The position numbers and the translations under genes were made by a program. The notes below the pieces were generated by a model. The model did no database searches, was not told the DNA's origin, and saw nothing but the letters and a program-made list of their open reading frames with translations. This document shows, in pieces, positions 1-10,335 of a stretch of 58,558 bases of DNA. Source of the DNA: Selaginella moellendorffii (lineage: Eukaryota > Streptophyta > Lycopodiopsida > Selaginellales > Selaginellaceae). How positions within the stretch are numbered: position 1 is the first letter of the stretch; the number at the start of each line of letters is the position of its first letter. The stretch is taken from assembly GCF_000143415.4 (NCBI RefSeq), contig NW_003314311.1, forward strand, positions 228,451-287,008, written 5' to 3'.

Positions 1-1423
1 CAATGAATAATGAGTATAAGAACTCAAGGACCAAGAGCTTAAAAAAATTTATAGCTAAGTCTCATATCATAATAATCATGAGTCTTGCATCAACTAATTT
101 CAATGTTAAAGAAGAATTCATAATGCAACCTATAATATTCTTCTTGATACATCCATAAGCTAAATTTCATAATGCAAAAGCTAATAAAGTATTTGCATCA
201 ATCCAAAAGTTAAGCATGACAAAATTATACTTAATAAGTGATCTCCAAACCGATCCTTTATAAATTCATCTTTTATAACAAACATAACTCAGTTTATAAT
301 AAAATTCATCAATGATCCATGTAATCATAGAACAAGACAAACATGCATAGTAGGGAGCCAAAGTTTGTCTCAAGTTGGTCAGCTATATAATTTATTAACT
401 ATCCCCTACTATACATTTGAAACCCCTTACAATAACCAAACCAACCCCCCCCCCCCCCCCCCCCCCAAATCCTAACTCAAAACCCAATAAAGAATTAAAA
501 TTCTAATTGATCATTATATCTTTCTTTTGCAAGTCCATAATTAAATCACTTTTCAAAGAAAAGCTTAACCGCAACCCTTACTAAAAAAATTTCTAATTCA
601 ACCTGCCACTCAATTTATTTGAATGCCAATACAATTGTTAATTAGCTATAGCACACAAATGCCAATAACACAAATATATGGCCAAACTATCAATAACATC
701 TTCATCAAAACTAGCTAAATAAAATGTGAATCTATAATGAATTGAACTAATAACCAACCATCTAAATCACTATAAATAAAAAAATTTAATTGTTGTAGCG
801 TCTAACTAAATACAAAGTGTAATTTACCACTATGCATAATGCTATAAAAAAAAGGTATAAGAGTCATCTTTCTAAAAAAGCATAATGACCACTTTTTTAC
901 TCTAACTCTAGCCTCTATTTAATTATTTTAGCCCCAAAAGTTAGCACCCTTTTTAGGTTGCATCATACAAAATACTCACTAAAATCTAAGCTAACTAAAG
1001 TCAACTTTTTCTTCACTAGTTTATAATGGTTTTCAGGCAAAATGATTAATAGATTAATAATTCAAAATCCTTCCAGACCATGACAGTCGTTGGTCACTTT
1101 TTGACTCCATTTGCAAATGTGAAGTGCATCTTGTTGGTGTTGCTCGCACCTAGGACCACAGCAATTGCATTAAAACTTAGGGGTGAAAACAAAGAAAGAA
1201 AGAACAGCTCGCTTACCAGATTGATTTCAGCCAGTTCCAGGGAATTTTTCTTGCGGGGAAGAAGAGAAACTGTACACACGCGGCCGTCACTGTCGCTTGA
1301 GTTTGTACTTCTCAATCATTTGCCACTCACCTTGTCACTTTGCTGAGGAAAACAATATTCGCGAATCAGCCATGCAGATTATATTACTAAAATCCCTGAA
1401 AAGCGCGGAAGAACCCTAAGGCG
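1..1423. other. AT-rich intergenic DNA
   Basis: This stretch is AT-rich and shows no convincing gene. It holds one recognisable repeat fragment at 325-466, listed separately. From about 1080 the base composition becomes more balanced, and a motif of the form gaaccctaagg lies just before the ATG at 1424. That is the kind of 5' leader often seen in plant genes, so the last 300 bases may be the relic promoter of the small broken gene that follows. Confidence 0.5.
325..466 (-). repeat. Degraded fragment of the R-family LTR with a 22-C run
   Basis: On the minus strand this segment matches the middle of the R-family LTRs found at 15.9-30.4 kb. It shares the stretch reading gttggtcagc, then the conserved block ctactatacatttg followed by aaacccc, and then a homopolymer. 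The homopolymer is 22 C at 445-466, which is the complement of the G run that every R LTR carries at this place. The match is clearly diverged, so this is an old copy. No LTR ends or target-site duplication were seen. Confidence 0.6.
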
Positions 1424-1558
1424 ATGCGCTTTCTCGATACTGTGGAGCTCAAGAAGCATGTGGCGGCTCTCGAGTTCCATACTGATGTAATCCGAAAACT
1501 GCTGCGCCAAGAACTTCCTGACTTGGAGGCACTTGTTTCTTTTTCCGCCGAATGTTGA
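1424..1558 (+). pseudogene. 5' piece of an unrecognised gene ('gene X')
   Basis: An ATG at 1424 opens a 44-codon frame that ends with TGA at 1558. The peptide is helical and charged (VELKKHVAALEFHTDVIRK, then LLRQELPDLEA). The last part matches the start of the gene X fragment carried in both arms of the long inverted repeat, at nucleotide level from gtaatccgaaa to the leucine-rich stretch. Relative to those copies this one lacks about 9 bp after PDLEA and then runs into a stop. I do not recognise the family. It may instead be the true first exon of a gene whose later exons were lost. The frame is real sequence homology, but its expression is unknown. Confidence 0.4.
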
Positions 1559-2171
1559 TTGAATCAAGGTGAATTTTCCCCAGCTTTCTCTGTGGGCTTG
1601 AAGACTTGGGGATCGAGCGGAAGAAGCTGCTGGCGAGAGGGGATGCGCTGGGAAACGCCCGTGAACCCTAATCCTTGTCAAGCAACAAGACAGACACTGT
1701 TTCGAAGACCAAAAAAACGAGCGGAATGCTTCTTCGTTTTTTGTTTCGGAGGGGTTCTCCTCAAAGAGGAAATCCCCAAAAGAGGGCTGGGTAGCTGGTC
1801 TTCGATCCTGCTTGTTAGTAGTTTCACACAATCGAAAATCCTACATCTAAGTGTGGGGCAGCCGGGGGCTTCGATTCCCCGACTTCCTCTCGCTTTGGCC
1901 GCCTCAACGTACTGTACAAAACAGTAGCGACAGCCCAAAACGAATACTGAGTAGCCACGTTGAGAATGGGCACCCCACCGGTGTGCATTTTGATGGTTAG
2001 AGAAAAAAAAAACGCCTCCTCCCAGCGCCGCCGCCAACAGCGAAACCCAGCCCCCTCAAGACTTACCCTAAACACTAGCCTTTAGATATATTTCTACAGC
2101 GTCTCAAATTAAATCCGACGGCTATGAATTGTTTAGATCTAAGCTACTGAAGCATTATGCAAAATGCATGG
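1559..2171. other. Intergenic, no gene recognised
   Basis: The base composition here is balanced, unlike the flanking AT-rich DNA, and several overlapping frames of up to 120 codons are open on both strands. None shows a recognisable domain or a splice pattern. A T-arm-like stem-loop at about 1861-1880 was considered as tRNA and rejected. The stretch may be leftover non-coding DNA from the locus that starts at 1424. Confidence 0.35.
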
Positions 2172-3189
2172 TTAAATAAAGAAACTCATTAAAGTAAATG
2201 TGATAATAACTATTAACTCATAAAGGCTGGAGCAAAGTCTAATAGTGATTAATTTCTAGTTTAAAGCGGAAATAACCAAACAAGATCTTAATGTCTACTT
2301 TTTTTACTTTTAATTTTTTTTTAAACTTTTTAATTTCACCTAAACCACCATCTATTAAATTATATTTGAAGTTTTCAGAGACGTTGCAATTACTCTCGTA
2401 TGCCTGTTGCCAAGACCCTCGTCGTGCAAAGTAGCTATACCCATGGCAGATACCTCTTCCCATTTTAGCAAAACAGTGCCTGTTTCAGGAATCCGATGCG
2501 GTTGGACTTTTTGTAGTCACAACAGCATGCTTGTCCTTCTCATTTTTGACATGTTGCAGTCGTTGCATCAATCGAACACACTCCAACGAGTTCCATGATG
2601 GCATCCTGCAATTTAAGCTTGTCGAAATGGCGTGCTCATTCCAGGCAATGCAAGGTGCATATCTTTCCACCGAAAGAAGCCAGAAGAATGGGAAAGTGAA
2701 ATCATTTTCAGTAACTCCAACCCCAGGCCACCTCATCGTCAGGAGTGTTTCCAGACGTTTGCAAGCTTGTCCGATGCTCAAAAGCCTTGCCTTGAGTGCA
2801 CCTCTCGATCAGCTGTGCAACCGAGTAGAGAGACTCCCGGAACGAACAATGCTTCTTGCCACTTTGAGGCATTTCTCGAGATTGAAAAGTAATTTGAGAA
2901 GCTTGAGTGATCCTTGGTCGTTCTCCAATTCTAGAGAGCTCTTTCTCCCAAGCAATCGCCTGAGTTTTCAGATACATGGGAAACAAATGGGTTGGCACTT
3001 GCCAGAAAAGAAACAACTTCTGGAATTGCCTCCAAGTCAGGAGATTCTTGGCGCAGCAGCTTTCAGATTGCATTGCCCCACAGTCAAAAGAAGATCTAGG
3101 ATTTAGTAGAATAGAAGCCCTATCCTAGCCTTCAAATGCAGAAATGGTGTGAACTTTTTTCTTCCTTGCTCCCATGTAGACTTGCGGAT
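2172..3189 (+). repeat. Left arm of a 1.0-kb near-identical inverted repeat
   Basis: Bases 2172-3189 are the reverse complement of 57542-58558 with only a handful of differences along about 1018 positions (for example ggctgg against ggttgg near 2227). Homology stops sharply at 3189/57542, right after cttgcggat. The other end coincides with the last base of the window, so the true repeat may continue outside. The arms carry part of the unrecognised gene X and an AT-rich flank. I saw no terminal inverted repeat or target duplication that would name a transposon class. Confidence 0.9.
2558..3070 (-). pseudogene. Gene X fragment inside the left repeat arm
   Basis: Reading the minus strand gives several short collinear coding-like segments in shifting frames: LLRQESPDLEAIPEVVSFLA, then a stretch starting LENDQGSLKLLKLL, then SIGQACKRLETLL, and finally FDKLKLQDAIMELVGVCSID. 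The pattern (leucine-rich amphipathic segments separated by frame changes or intron-like gaps) suggests a decayed helical protein gene. The opposite strand is open for 191 codons in both arms, but that frame has no domain-like features and is probably a shadow. The identity of gene X is not recognised. Confidence 0.35.
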
Positions 3190-6100
3190 CCATCTTATTA
3201 GCATTCATGTATGCTTGTTGGATGCCAAGGTGGTTTCTTAATGAATGGTTGCCTAGGGCAGCCTGATATGATAGGATCTATCAAATCTTTAGCATCAACC
3301 CTATGTTTTGTTAAGAAGATCATGGTAGGAAACAAGAGTAGGTATATAAATACTTTCATAGGCTTTGCTTTAAAGCTATAAGATTAGGACAAGTCAAAGT
3401 AGTTCTATTTATCATGGGTTGGGTACATTGATTTGCTACATATGTGAGTGACTATTGGTGGGCTTGTTAAAAGCTTGTAAGAAATCACTAGCTTGTTTGT
3501 TAAAACTTTTCTTTCATTTTGGTAAGAATTCTTTCCACACTCTCAATCTTGAAACCAGTCTCAAATAACTCTCTCAAAAAGCTCCAGTTACAGCTTTTTT
3601 TTTCTTTTGCTTTTCTCTCATCTTGTTGTCCTTCTAGAGGGCAGAAGGCTTACTTCAAAAAGGGTTCCCTTGTTTAATGATCATTGTGTATGTGTCTTTA
3701 GAAAGGACCAATTAAGTGCAGCAAGGACTAGCTATCTCTTCGATTTGTATGTGTCAATATTGTTTGATTTGTAGCTTGTAAGTATTGGATTGCTTTGCAG
3801 TATTCAGAAGCAAATGTCGTCACACCTCAAAAGCAAGTGTGCAATGTTACTAACAGCACAATTAAAGGAATTAGTGGAATGCTTTGATTCCTCATACAAG
3901 GAAGATATTTCCAAAGATCAGGATACCATTAAGAACCTTGACAGATTCATTTGAAAAATATTTGCTAAAAATTCTAATGTGGATTAGCTTTGCTTTTATT
4001 TTATACAGTGAATGGACAAAGAAATGGTCCAAATTTTTTTCAATGCTCAATTTTTAGGAGGGGAGGGTGTGTAAGGAATATGCTAAGATTATTAATACAT
4101 ATTTTAGGATATTCTTTAATCTAACGGTTTTGATTTTCTCTCTAATTTGTTAGTATTAATTAATATTCTTACTCATCACTAATATAAATCATATTTACCA
4201 TCCATGAGTAAATTTAAAGAAGGATTATCACATAAATCTAGTTCATCAAGAATTGAGCTAAAAAATATTCTCTAGGTGTATGAGCAGCTCTATAGTTTTA
4301 GCTTTTTCTTACTTCTCCTTCAACCAATTTAATAGGAAAATCAGAAATTACACCTAGATTTTGGCCTGTACTTTCTAGTATCTTGCTTAATGCTTATAAC
4401 ATGGTCTTTAGACAACACTCTTTACACATGCAATTCTTGGGCAAAGAATCTAAACAATCTCAATAAGAATTATATAATATTTTTGGCCACTAGAGTTTTG
4501 TTTAGAGTTTTTGTTGAAAAAGCACTTGTGTCTATGAGTAATACATAATGTCAGAAGCTCATTGTCAAAAGGAGAGAGACAACAGAACTACTAATAAAAT
4601 ACTATAACAATAAAGAAAAAAAAGATCAATTTGTGTTTAGAGTATAAGGTCATTAATCGACCACAACAAAAATAGTTTTAAATCCTTGAGAAGGTGAAAG
4701 GTTGGTATGAAAATTTATATAGATAGATTTCCAAGATTTTAGAACAAGCAATAAAACATATCAAAGCATTTTAGTCCATTGATTTATATTGTAAATATGT
4801 TCAACATACTTATGTATATGAGGCCACCAAGACTAGTTTTGGATACATTCCACTATTTTGCAGACAAAAGTATTATGTTGCTAGGGTGTTATGGCATGTT
4901 TGGATGAAACACAACTATATTTTGCCATCAAGTATATTCATATGAGCATGTCTATGAAAGAGCATATCTTAAAATTTAAAAAACTAACAATCATCATATT
5001 GGGCTAAAGAAACACCAAAAGAAATTTATTGTCTACTTTTCTAAATAAATGAATATATGGCCTAGGCTACTTCAATTTATGACTTGAAAAAATTATTAAG
5101 AGGATCAAAAAATTATGCAAAGCAGTTGATTTGAAAGTAAAAAGAATCAAGGAAAGTTTAATGCTAAAGGTCACATATAAGATCTTTAAGTAACTATATT
5201 GAATAAGAGTATTAGCTTTTTCATTTGCTTTCTTTAAATTATGTACAATCATAAACAAAAAATGGGATAATGATTATGATGACTGAGCATGATAGCAATT
5301 AAGAATATATACCAAAGTCTAATACTAAAGGTTGTTGTGATAAATGGTCATGTAGGATGAATTTTCAAAGAAATAACACCAACTTTTAAAAGGGTTTACA
5401 ATTGTAAGCAACTCTTTATTAAATATGTTATAATTGATTTTTGTAATGTTGAGAGTAAGTGAAGCTCACTTTTTGGTCCATTCTACAACAAGATAACGCT
5501 TAAAACAAAATTTGAAGCATTAATATGAGTAAAATTTAACTTCATGTTATCCAAATAGATGAAACTAGAGCTACAGTAAATATAAATTTTAGAAAATCAA
5601 AAAAGGGTTAGTCAACATAAAACCACATAAAAGGGGCATCTTTTATAGCAAGCCATATAAAAGGGAAATGAAATGCTGATAAAAACTTATTGGATATCAT
5701 AAATAAAAATTGGGTGTTGCCACTCAAAAATAGTGGAAACGTTGGTAGGATTCATAATGATACTACATGTGGAAATAATATAACCTAAGAACTCCACTGA
5801 ATCTTGATTTAAATAAATATTTCTCCAACTTTGCAAAAAAAGTTGTGTTATCAAAGACACTAGAGCACCACTGGAAATATGATAGTGGTGCTCTTCTTAA
5901 GTTCCAAAGAAAATAAAAATGTCATTAAAATAAATAACAATAAAAAGATCATGAAAAATATTATTTGCCATATATTAGAAAATAACAAGTGTGCTGATCA
6001 TACCAAAAAGCATCACTATATACTCAAACATGTGTGTGTGTATAAAGATCCACTTGCGCCTTACTGGGAGGATCACATCCTTGGCATATCCCTAAATGCT

Positions 6101-6251
6101 ACTTCGGCTGAAGAAGATACTACAAGGCACAGCCGTGTAAAGTACAAGATTGATAGAAATTCTTTGAAAAAATTTACTTAAAAACCATCTTGCCCTCTGC
6201 ATGAACTTGTCAAAGCAGCCTTAGAATTAGAAGAAAACTTTCTGGAATGAA
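3190..6251. other. AT-rich repeat-like DNA, no gene called
   Basis: Roughly 3 kb of AT-rich sequence. A TATA-like tatataaata near 3342 and a purine tract (aggaggggaggg) near 4056-4067, directly followed by TGTGTAAGG, look like pieces of an old LTR retrotransposon (polypurine tract before an LTR). At about 4640 a phrase resembling a reverse-transcriptase motif can be guessed, but there are too many stops to be sure. An open frame of 100 codons at 5879-6181 has no recognisable features. Confidence 0.35.
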
Positions 6252-6368
6252 GATTAACACTAAAATATAGAACTGAAACCAATGTTGGAAAAGCAAGAAA
6301 GATAAAGCAAGGGTTACCTGAGACTTATTTATTTGATAGAAAGTCGACAAAGAATTAATTTACAATTA
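6252..6368 (+). repeat. 117-bp dispersed repeat, copy 1
   Basis: This segment matches 56480-56595 in the same orientation. Long identical words include attaacactaaaatatagaa, ccaatgttggaaaag and ttgatagaaagtcgac. The two copies differ by substitutions and small indels in the middle. The second copy lies in the loop of the folD inverted duplication. The element class is unknown. Confidence 0.65.
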
Positions 6369-6564
6369 GAAAAGATACTACCAAGGAATCTCCAGTTCTT
6401 GTAGTGAAGCCAGGACTGTAGTAAATGAAATTAAAGTTTCAATTTGAAAAAAGATGAGAAAATATGGATTTATTTTTATTAATATTTTTGGCAAATATTT
6501 TCCGATATTGAAGCACCAATTTTTCAATGTTTGTTTGCTTGATAGTTAATCTTTAATCTGGGAT

Positions 6565-6593
6565 TTAGGGTTTCTTGCTGTAATTTAGGGTTT
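6565..6593 (+). promoter_or_regulatory. Two telo-box-like motifs upstream of the NERD1-like gene
   Basis: The motif ttagggttt occurs at 6565-6573 and again at 6585-6593, about 170 bp before the chosen start codon. Such telo-box/AAACCCTAA motifs are common near transcription starts of plant housekeeping genes. A similar tagggttta lies at 37289-37297, just before SMG1. Function here is inferred from position only. Confidence 0.5.
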
Positions 6594-6599
6594 GGGGCT

Positions 6600-6653
6600 A
6601 TGGCTGAACTTCAGCGCAAGAGCTCCGCGCGTCGGGAAAGCAGCGTCTCCTGA
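6600..6653 (+). promoter_or_regulatory. Upstream ORF of 17 codons before the NERD1-like gene
   Basis: An ATG at 6600 directly after the second telo-box opens a 17-residue frame rich in Ser and Arg (MAELQRKSSARRESSVS) that ends at 6653, 107 bp before the main ATG. If transcription starts at or near the telo-boxes, this would be an upstream ORF that could lower translation of the main frame. It is not in frame with the main protein. No conservation evidence is available from the window. Confidence 0.4.
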
Positions 6654-6760
6654 TCCATCAATCGAGGGAGCTATCAGCACGCAGCGATCGGTTGGTGAAT
6701 CGGGTAAGAAAGAGCCATTTGAGCTGGCTGCAAATCCATCGCATCGTCTCGCAGGTCACG

Positions 6761-9557
6761 ATGCGAAAGAGGGACTTGGGAATTCTGATTATCTCCGCGT
6801 TCGCCATTTTTTTCTCCCTCCAGGTAAGAGAGAATGTGGTCGTTTTGATCGTTTTTCTTTGAATTCCTTGCTCTTGTTCCAGAACGAAGGGAACTTCTCG
6901 TTCAAAGAATCGTGGTTCCATGTCGTCGACGAAGCGTATCCCATCAAGCACGAAGCCGAGCGCTTGCCGCCCCCTCTTGTCACTGATCTAAACGCCGACG
7001 GTCGCAACGAAGTTATCGTCGCAACTCACGACTCCAAGTTACTGGTAAGGAAAAACTCGTCTATACGCTCGCGTGGTCAGCTCTCTCTTTTTCTCTCATT
7101 CTCCAGGTACTGGATCCTCACTCGAAACTCAATGAAGATGGATTCAGCGAGGCACGAACCGTTACTGAAGTTTCTCTTCTTCCCGAGAAAGTTAGAATAT
7201 CGGCTGGGAGGAGACCTGTGGCCATGGCCGCCGGAGTCATTCAGCGATCTTATAACGAAGGAAAGCCCAGGAAGCAAGTTCTGGTGGTAGTCACGGCGGG
7301 CTGGGTGATTATGTGCTTCGATCACAACTTGAAAAAGCTCTGGGAATCGAGTGTACAGGTATTGTCTTTGCTCGCTTGATGCCTAGTCGTGGATGGCTGC
7401 TGATTACTTTCCTCCAGGATGACTTTCCTCACGGAGCTTTTCACAAGGAAGTGAGCATTTCTATCAGTAATTTCACCTTGCGGCATGGAGACACGGGCCT
7501 TATAATCGTGGGAGGCAGCATGGAGGCTCAGTCTCAGGTATTCTTTTTCCGTGCTATTTCTTTTCTCCGCTAATCACCATTTTGATTTCTTTTCTAGGTG
7601 TATTTGGATCCATTCGAGGAGGAGCTCCTAGCAGAAAAGGAAGAAGAGCGTCACCGGCATGCTGCAGATGCCAAAGAAGTAAGTAGACGTTCTTTCACTC
7701 GAAAGAGATGCAACTCGGAAGTTTGTTTCTCTTTTCCCATAGGGTTCCGAGGATGTTAATGCGGGAAAGACTCACCATTTTTCATACTATGCTTTTGCTG
7801 GTATGACTGGGGAGCGTAGATGGGAGCACAAGAGTGCGGTGAGTCTTGCAAAAACTGTTTTCAATGTAAAGGTACTGAGCCAAGGCAGTGCAGGATTTTC
7901 ATCGAGACCTCTCTTCCGCAGCTGAACTCACACCCCAGCACAATTACAGGCTAGATGCTGCTTCCCTTCAAGGCCGTCAGCTCGACGAGGTGCATTAGCG
8001 ATTAGTATTGAGTTTTAGCTTCCTACTTATGGCTGTTGACAGGTTCATTGCAGGGACTATCGCCAGTCCATACTTCAAGTTTTGCCACATCGCTGGGTAA
8101 GCCACCGTTTATATTTTCCTTCTGTGAATGTTACCTGACTGCTATCCTTTTCGTAGCAAAGCAGAGATGATACTCGGTTCCAGCTAGTGCACTTTGTAAA
8201 GCACGAAAGGAAGCACCACAAGAAACAACCGGGTTCTAATAGAGAAAGGTATCCTCTCAAGCGTCCTAATGATCCGCATGTTCCTGGTAAAGACCCTTCG
8301 AACAAAGTCGCTCAAGCGCTGGGAAAGGCTGCGAAGCTCGCCACTTCAGCCCGGCCAAAAACGGTACGACGAGCCGTCATGGTTTCGAAGTAAGCAACTT
8401 TCGGTTCTTACTGCTTGCAGAGATACGCATACATCCCAGTGATTACCAATCAATCCTCATACTGGTGGCTGCCAAACGTTGTTGTGGCGCATTTGAAGGA
8501 AGGCATTGAAGCGGTGCATCTTGCGAGCGGTCGAACTGTTTGCAAGGTAACCGGTTTTCTTGCTTTTCTTCTTTTCGTTTGTGTTTGAGCGTCACTTCTA
8601 TGCAGCTATGGCTTCAAGAAGGAGGATTGCACGCTGATATAAACGGCGATGGAGTTTTGGACCACGTCCAGGTGAGAGCTACGTCCAATGCGTTTTCTAA
8701 AGTTTGGATCTTTCAGGCAGTAGGAGGCAGCGGGACTCACGTAGCTCCAGGCACCATGGAGGCGATCAAGCCTTGCTGGGCCGTGGCCTCGTCTGGAACC
8801 TTAGTGCGCCAGCAGCTTTTCAATGGCTCCATATGTAGAAACTCGGGCTATGGAGCCTTCCAACAAGGCGAGTTCATGTCGAGAACGTTTGGACGGAACT
8901 TGGACGCCTCCCCCATCGAAGTTGTTCCTCCCGTCTTCTTTCTCAGGCCCACTGGCTATGGCGACGTGATCTTCCTCACCAGCCGTGGCGAGGTACGTGT
9001 TCTTGTCTTGCAAGCTTCTAGTTCTAGTTCTAAGTTCTTGCAAGTTCTTAAGTTCCAAGTTCTTGTAAGTTCTTGTTCTAAGTTCTTGTGCATTGCAGGT
9101 AACCTCTTACACTCCAGCCGGTAATCAACGCTGGCAGATCGTCACGGGAGCTATATGGTCGAGCAAGCCAATGCTGTCGAGCTTCGGCGTGGATCGAGCT
9201 GTTCCAACGCTCGAGGTGATGGCGCTGCGAAAGAATGGCCGCGGAGAAGTTATCCTCGCGGCTGGCGAGCAGGAGGCAGTGCTTATATCCTCGTCCGGCC
9301 ACCAGATCGCAACTCTAGCGCTTCCTTCGCCACCAGCGCGTCCGATCGTGGTGGCGGACTTTTCCGGCGATGGATTCAACGACGTGATTGTGGTGACGGC
9401 GTCCGGGATCTATGGCTTCGTCCAGACGCAGCACCAAGGCGCGGTGTTCTTCAGCTTCCTGGTGGGCTGCTTGATCATTGCGATGTGTGTGATCTTTGTA
9501 ATGCAGCATCTGCAAGCTCCCAAGGGAAAGCCCAAGAAGAAGAGCACGGACTTGTAA
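6761..9557 (+). CDS. NERD1: FG-GAP repeat / integrin-alpha-like membrane protein, NERD1 type
   Basis: Thirteen exons join into 685 codons: 6761-6823, 6883-7044, 7107-7358, 7418-7537, 7598-7678, 7743-7838, 7894-7989, 8043-8096, 8157-8363, 8421-8546, 8606-8671, 8717-8992 and 9099-9557. All introns are GT-AG and most are 50-65 bp. The product begins MRKRDLGILIISAFAIFF, a signal-anchor-like hydrophobic start. Three FG-GAP-like calcium-loop motifs are visible: DLNADGRNEV (residues 56-65), DINGDGVLDH (430-439) and DFSGDGFNDV (620-629). A transmembrane helix at about 647-668 precedes a short lysine-rich tail. Length and layout fit Arabidopsis At3g51050 (NERD1), a Golgi-associated integrin-like protein linked to root growth and cell-wall/exocytosis functions. 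The start was chosen because it gives the conserved hydrophobic N terminus. The stop lies 164 bp from that of the convergent histone-fold gene. Confidence 0.9.
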
Positions 9558-9721
9558 AGAAGTTTTGAGAAACTGTGAGTCCATCTTGGAAGATTGAGCA
9601 AATATCTATGTACGAGGCTTGTATCTATGATTTTTCTCTCCTTTTTAGCTATGGTTTCGCACTCTATCTAGCCAGCAAGAAGAAAGCAAATGCTTACCAA
9701 AGTAGAGAAAACTCAACTTCT

Positions 9722-10335
9722 CTACTGCATTGTTTCCTCTTCGTCCTCTCCATCGCCCTCTCTAAAAGCCTTTTGTGCTTTGTCCTTGTTCTTGGTGGTG
9801 GAAGTTTTCCTTTTGCTAGTTGAGGTACTGCTCTTCTTTGGCATAGATTTTCTCCCTGCCTTGTAGCCTGGAAGATCCATAAAGAGGTGAGAGGGGGCTG
9901 AGAAAAGTCTAGAAAACGATGGCTTGATTGGAGAATCGTGAAAACAAAGGCCAGGAAAGAGAAGAAAAGAACCTTCTAAAGAGGCTCGCAGTGGCTCCAC
10001 AAACTCTCCAAACTCCAAATCGTCCAGCGCGCGTAGCACATCGTCGGCATTGATGGTCTGGCGCTTGGTTTCCCGGCAAATATCGTTGGCACTGGACAAA
10101 GAAAATCGATCAACTAAGAGAGAGAGAGAGAGAGCGATAGATTTCTCCCCTACGTTGCGGACAAGTAATGGATGAAAATCCTGGTGCTCTCCGCAAACGC
10201 CTGAAACGCCTCCTTCTGGACCGGAATGTCGCGCTCCTGCCCTAACTGCGACCTGGCGAGCTCCGCGAGCTTGGCCTTGACAATCCGCTTGATATTCGCG
10301 CGCGGCAGCTCCTCGCTCTCCGGCGGCACGACCAT
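9722..10335 (-). CDS. POLE3: POLE3/Dpb4-type histone-fold protein (NF-YB11-like)
   Basis: Three exons on the minus strand (10335-10154, 10091-9973, 9867-9722) give 148 residues. Residues about 10-90 form an NF-YB/H2B-like histone fold: LPRANIKRIVKAKL, then FAESTRIFIHYLSATANDIC, then QTINADDVLRALDDLEFGEF. Plants use this subfamily as the small subunit of DNA polymerase epsilon, and the animal homologue also serves in chromatin remodelling (CHRAC). The C-terminal tail is Ser/Thr/Lys-rich and ends in an acidic run, as usual for the family. Intron 1 carries a GA repeat (about 10120-10135). The second intron was inferred because reading through it inserts residues absent from the family, while splicing gives SLEGYKAGRK. 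The alternative is an unspliced form with about 35 extra residues. Confidence 0.88.

Noticed and set aside
1850-1890. T-arm-like stem-loop (gggggcttcgattcccc) suggesting a tRNA gene
   Set aside because: No acceptor stem partner, D arm or anticodon arm could be placed upstream at the right distance.
2531-3106. 191-codon open frame, identical in layout in both inverted-repeat arms (57625-58200)
   Set aside because: No domain features. The opposite strand carries the collinear gene X pieces, and conservation between arms only reflects their recent copying.
6592-7290. 232-codon open frame at the start of the NERD1-like gene
   Set aside because: It reads through two introns in a mixed frame. The spliced model gives the conserved protein.
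9575-9823. Plus-strand open frame between the NERD1-like and POLE3-like genes
   Set aside because: It is antisense to the POLE3-like 3' exon and has no features of its own.
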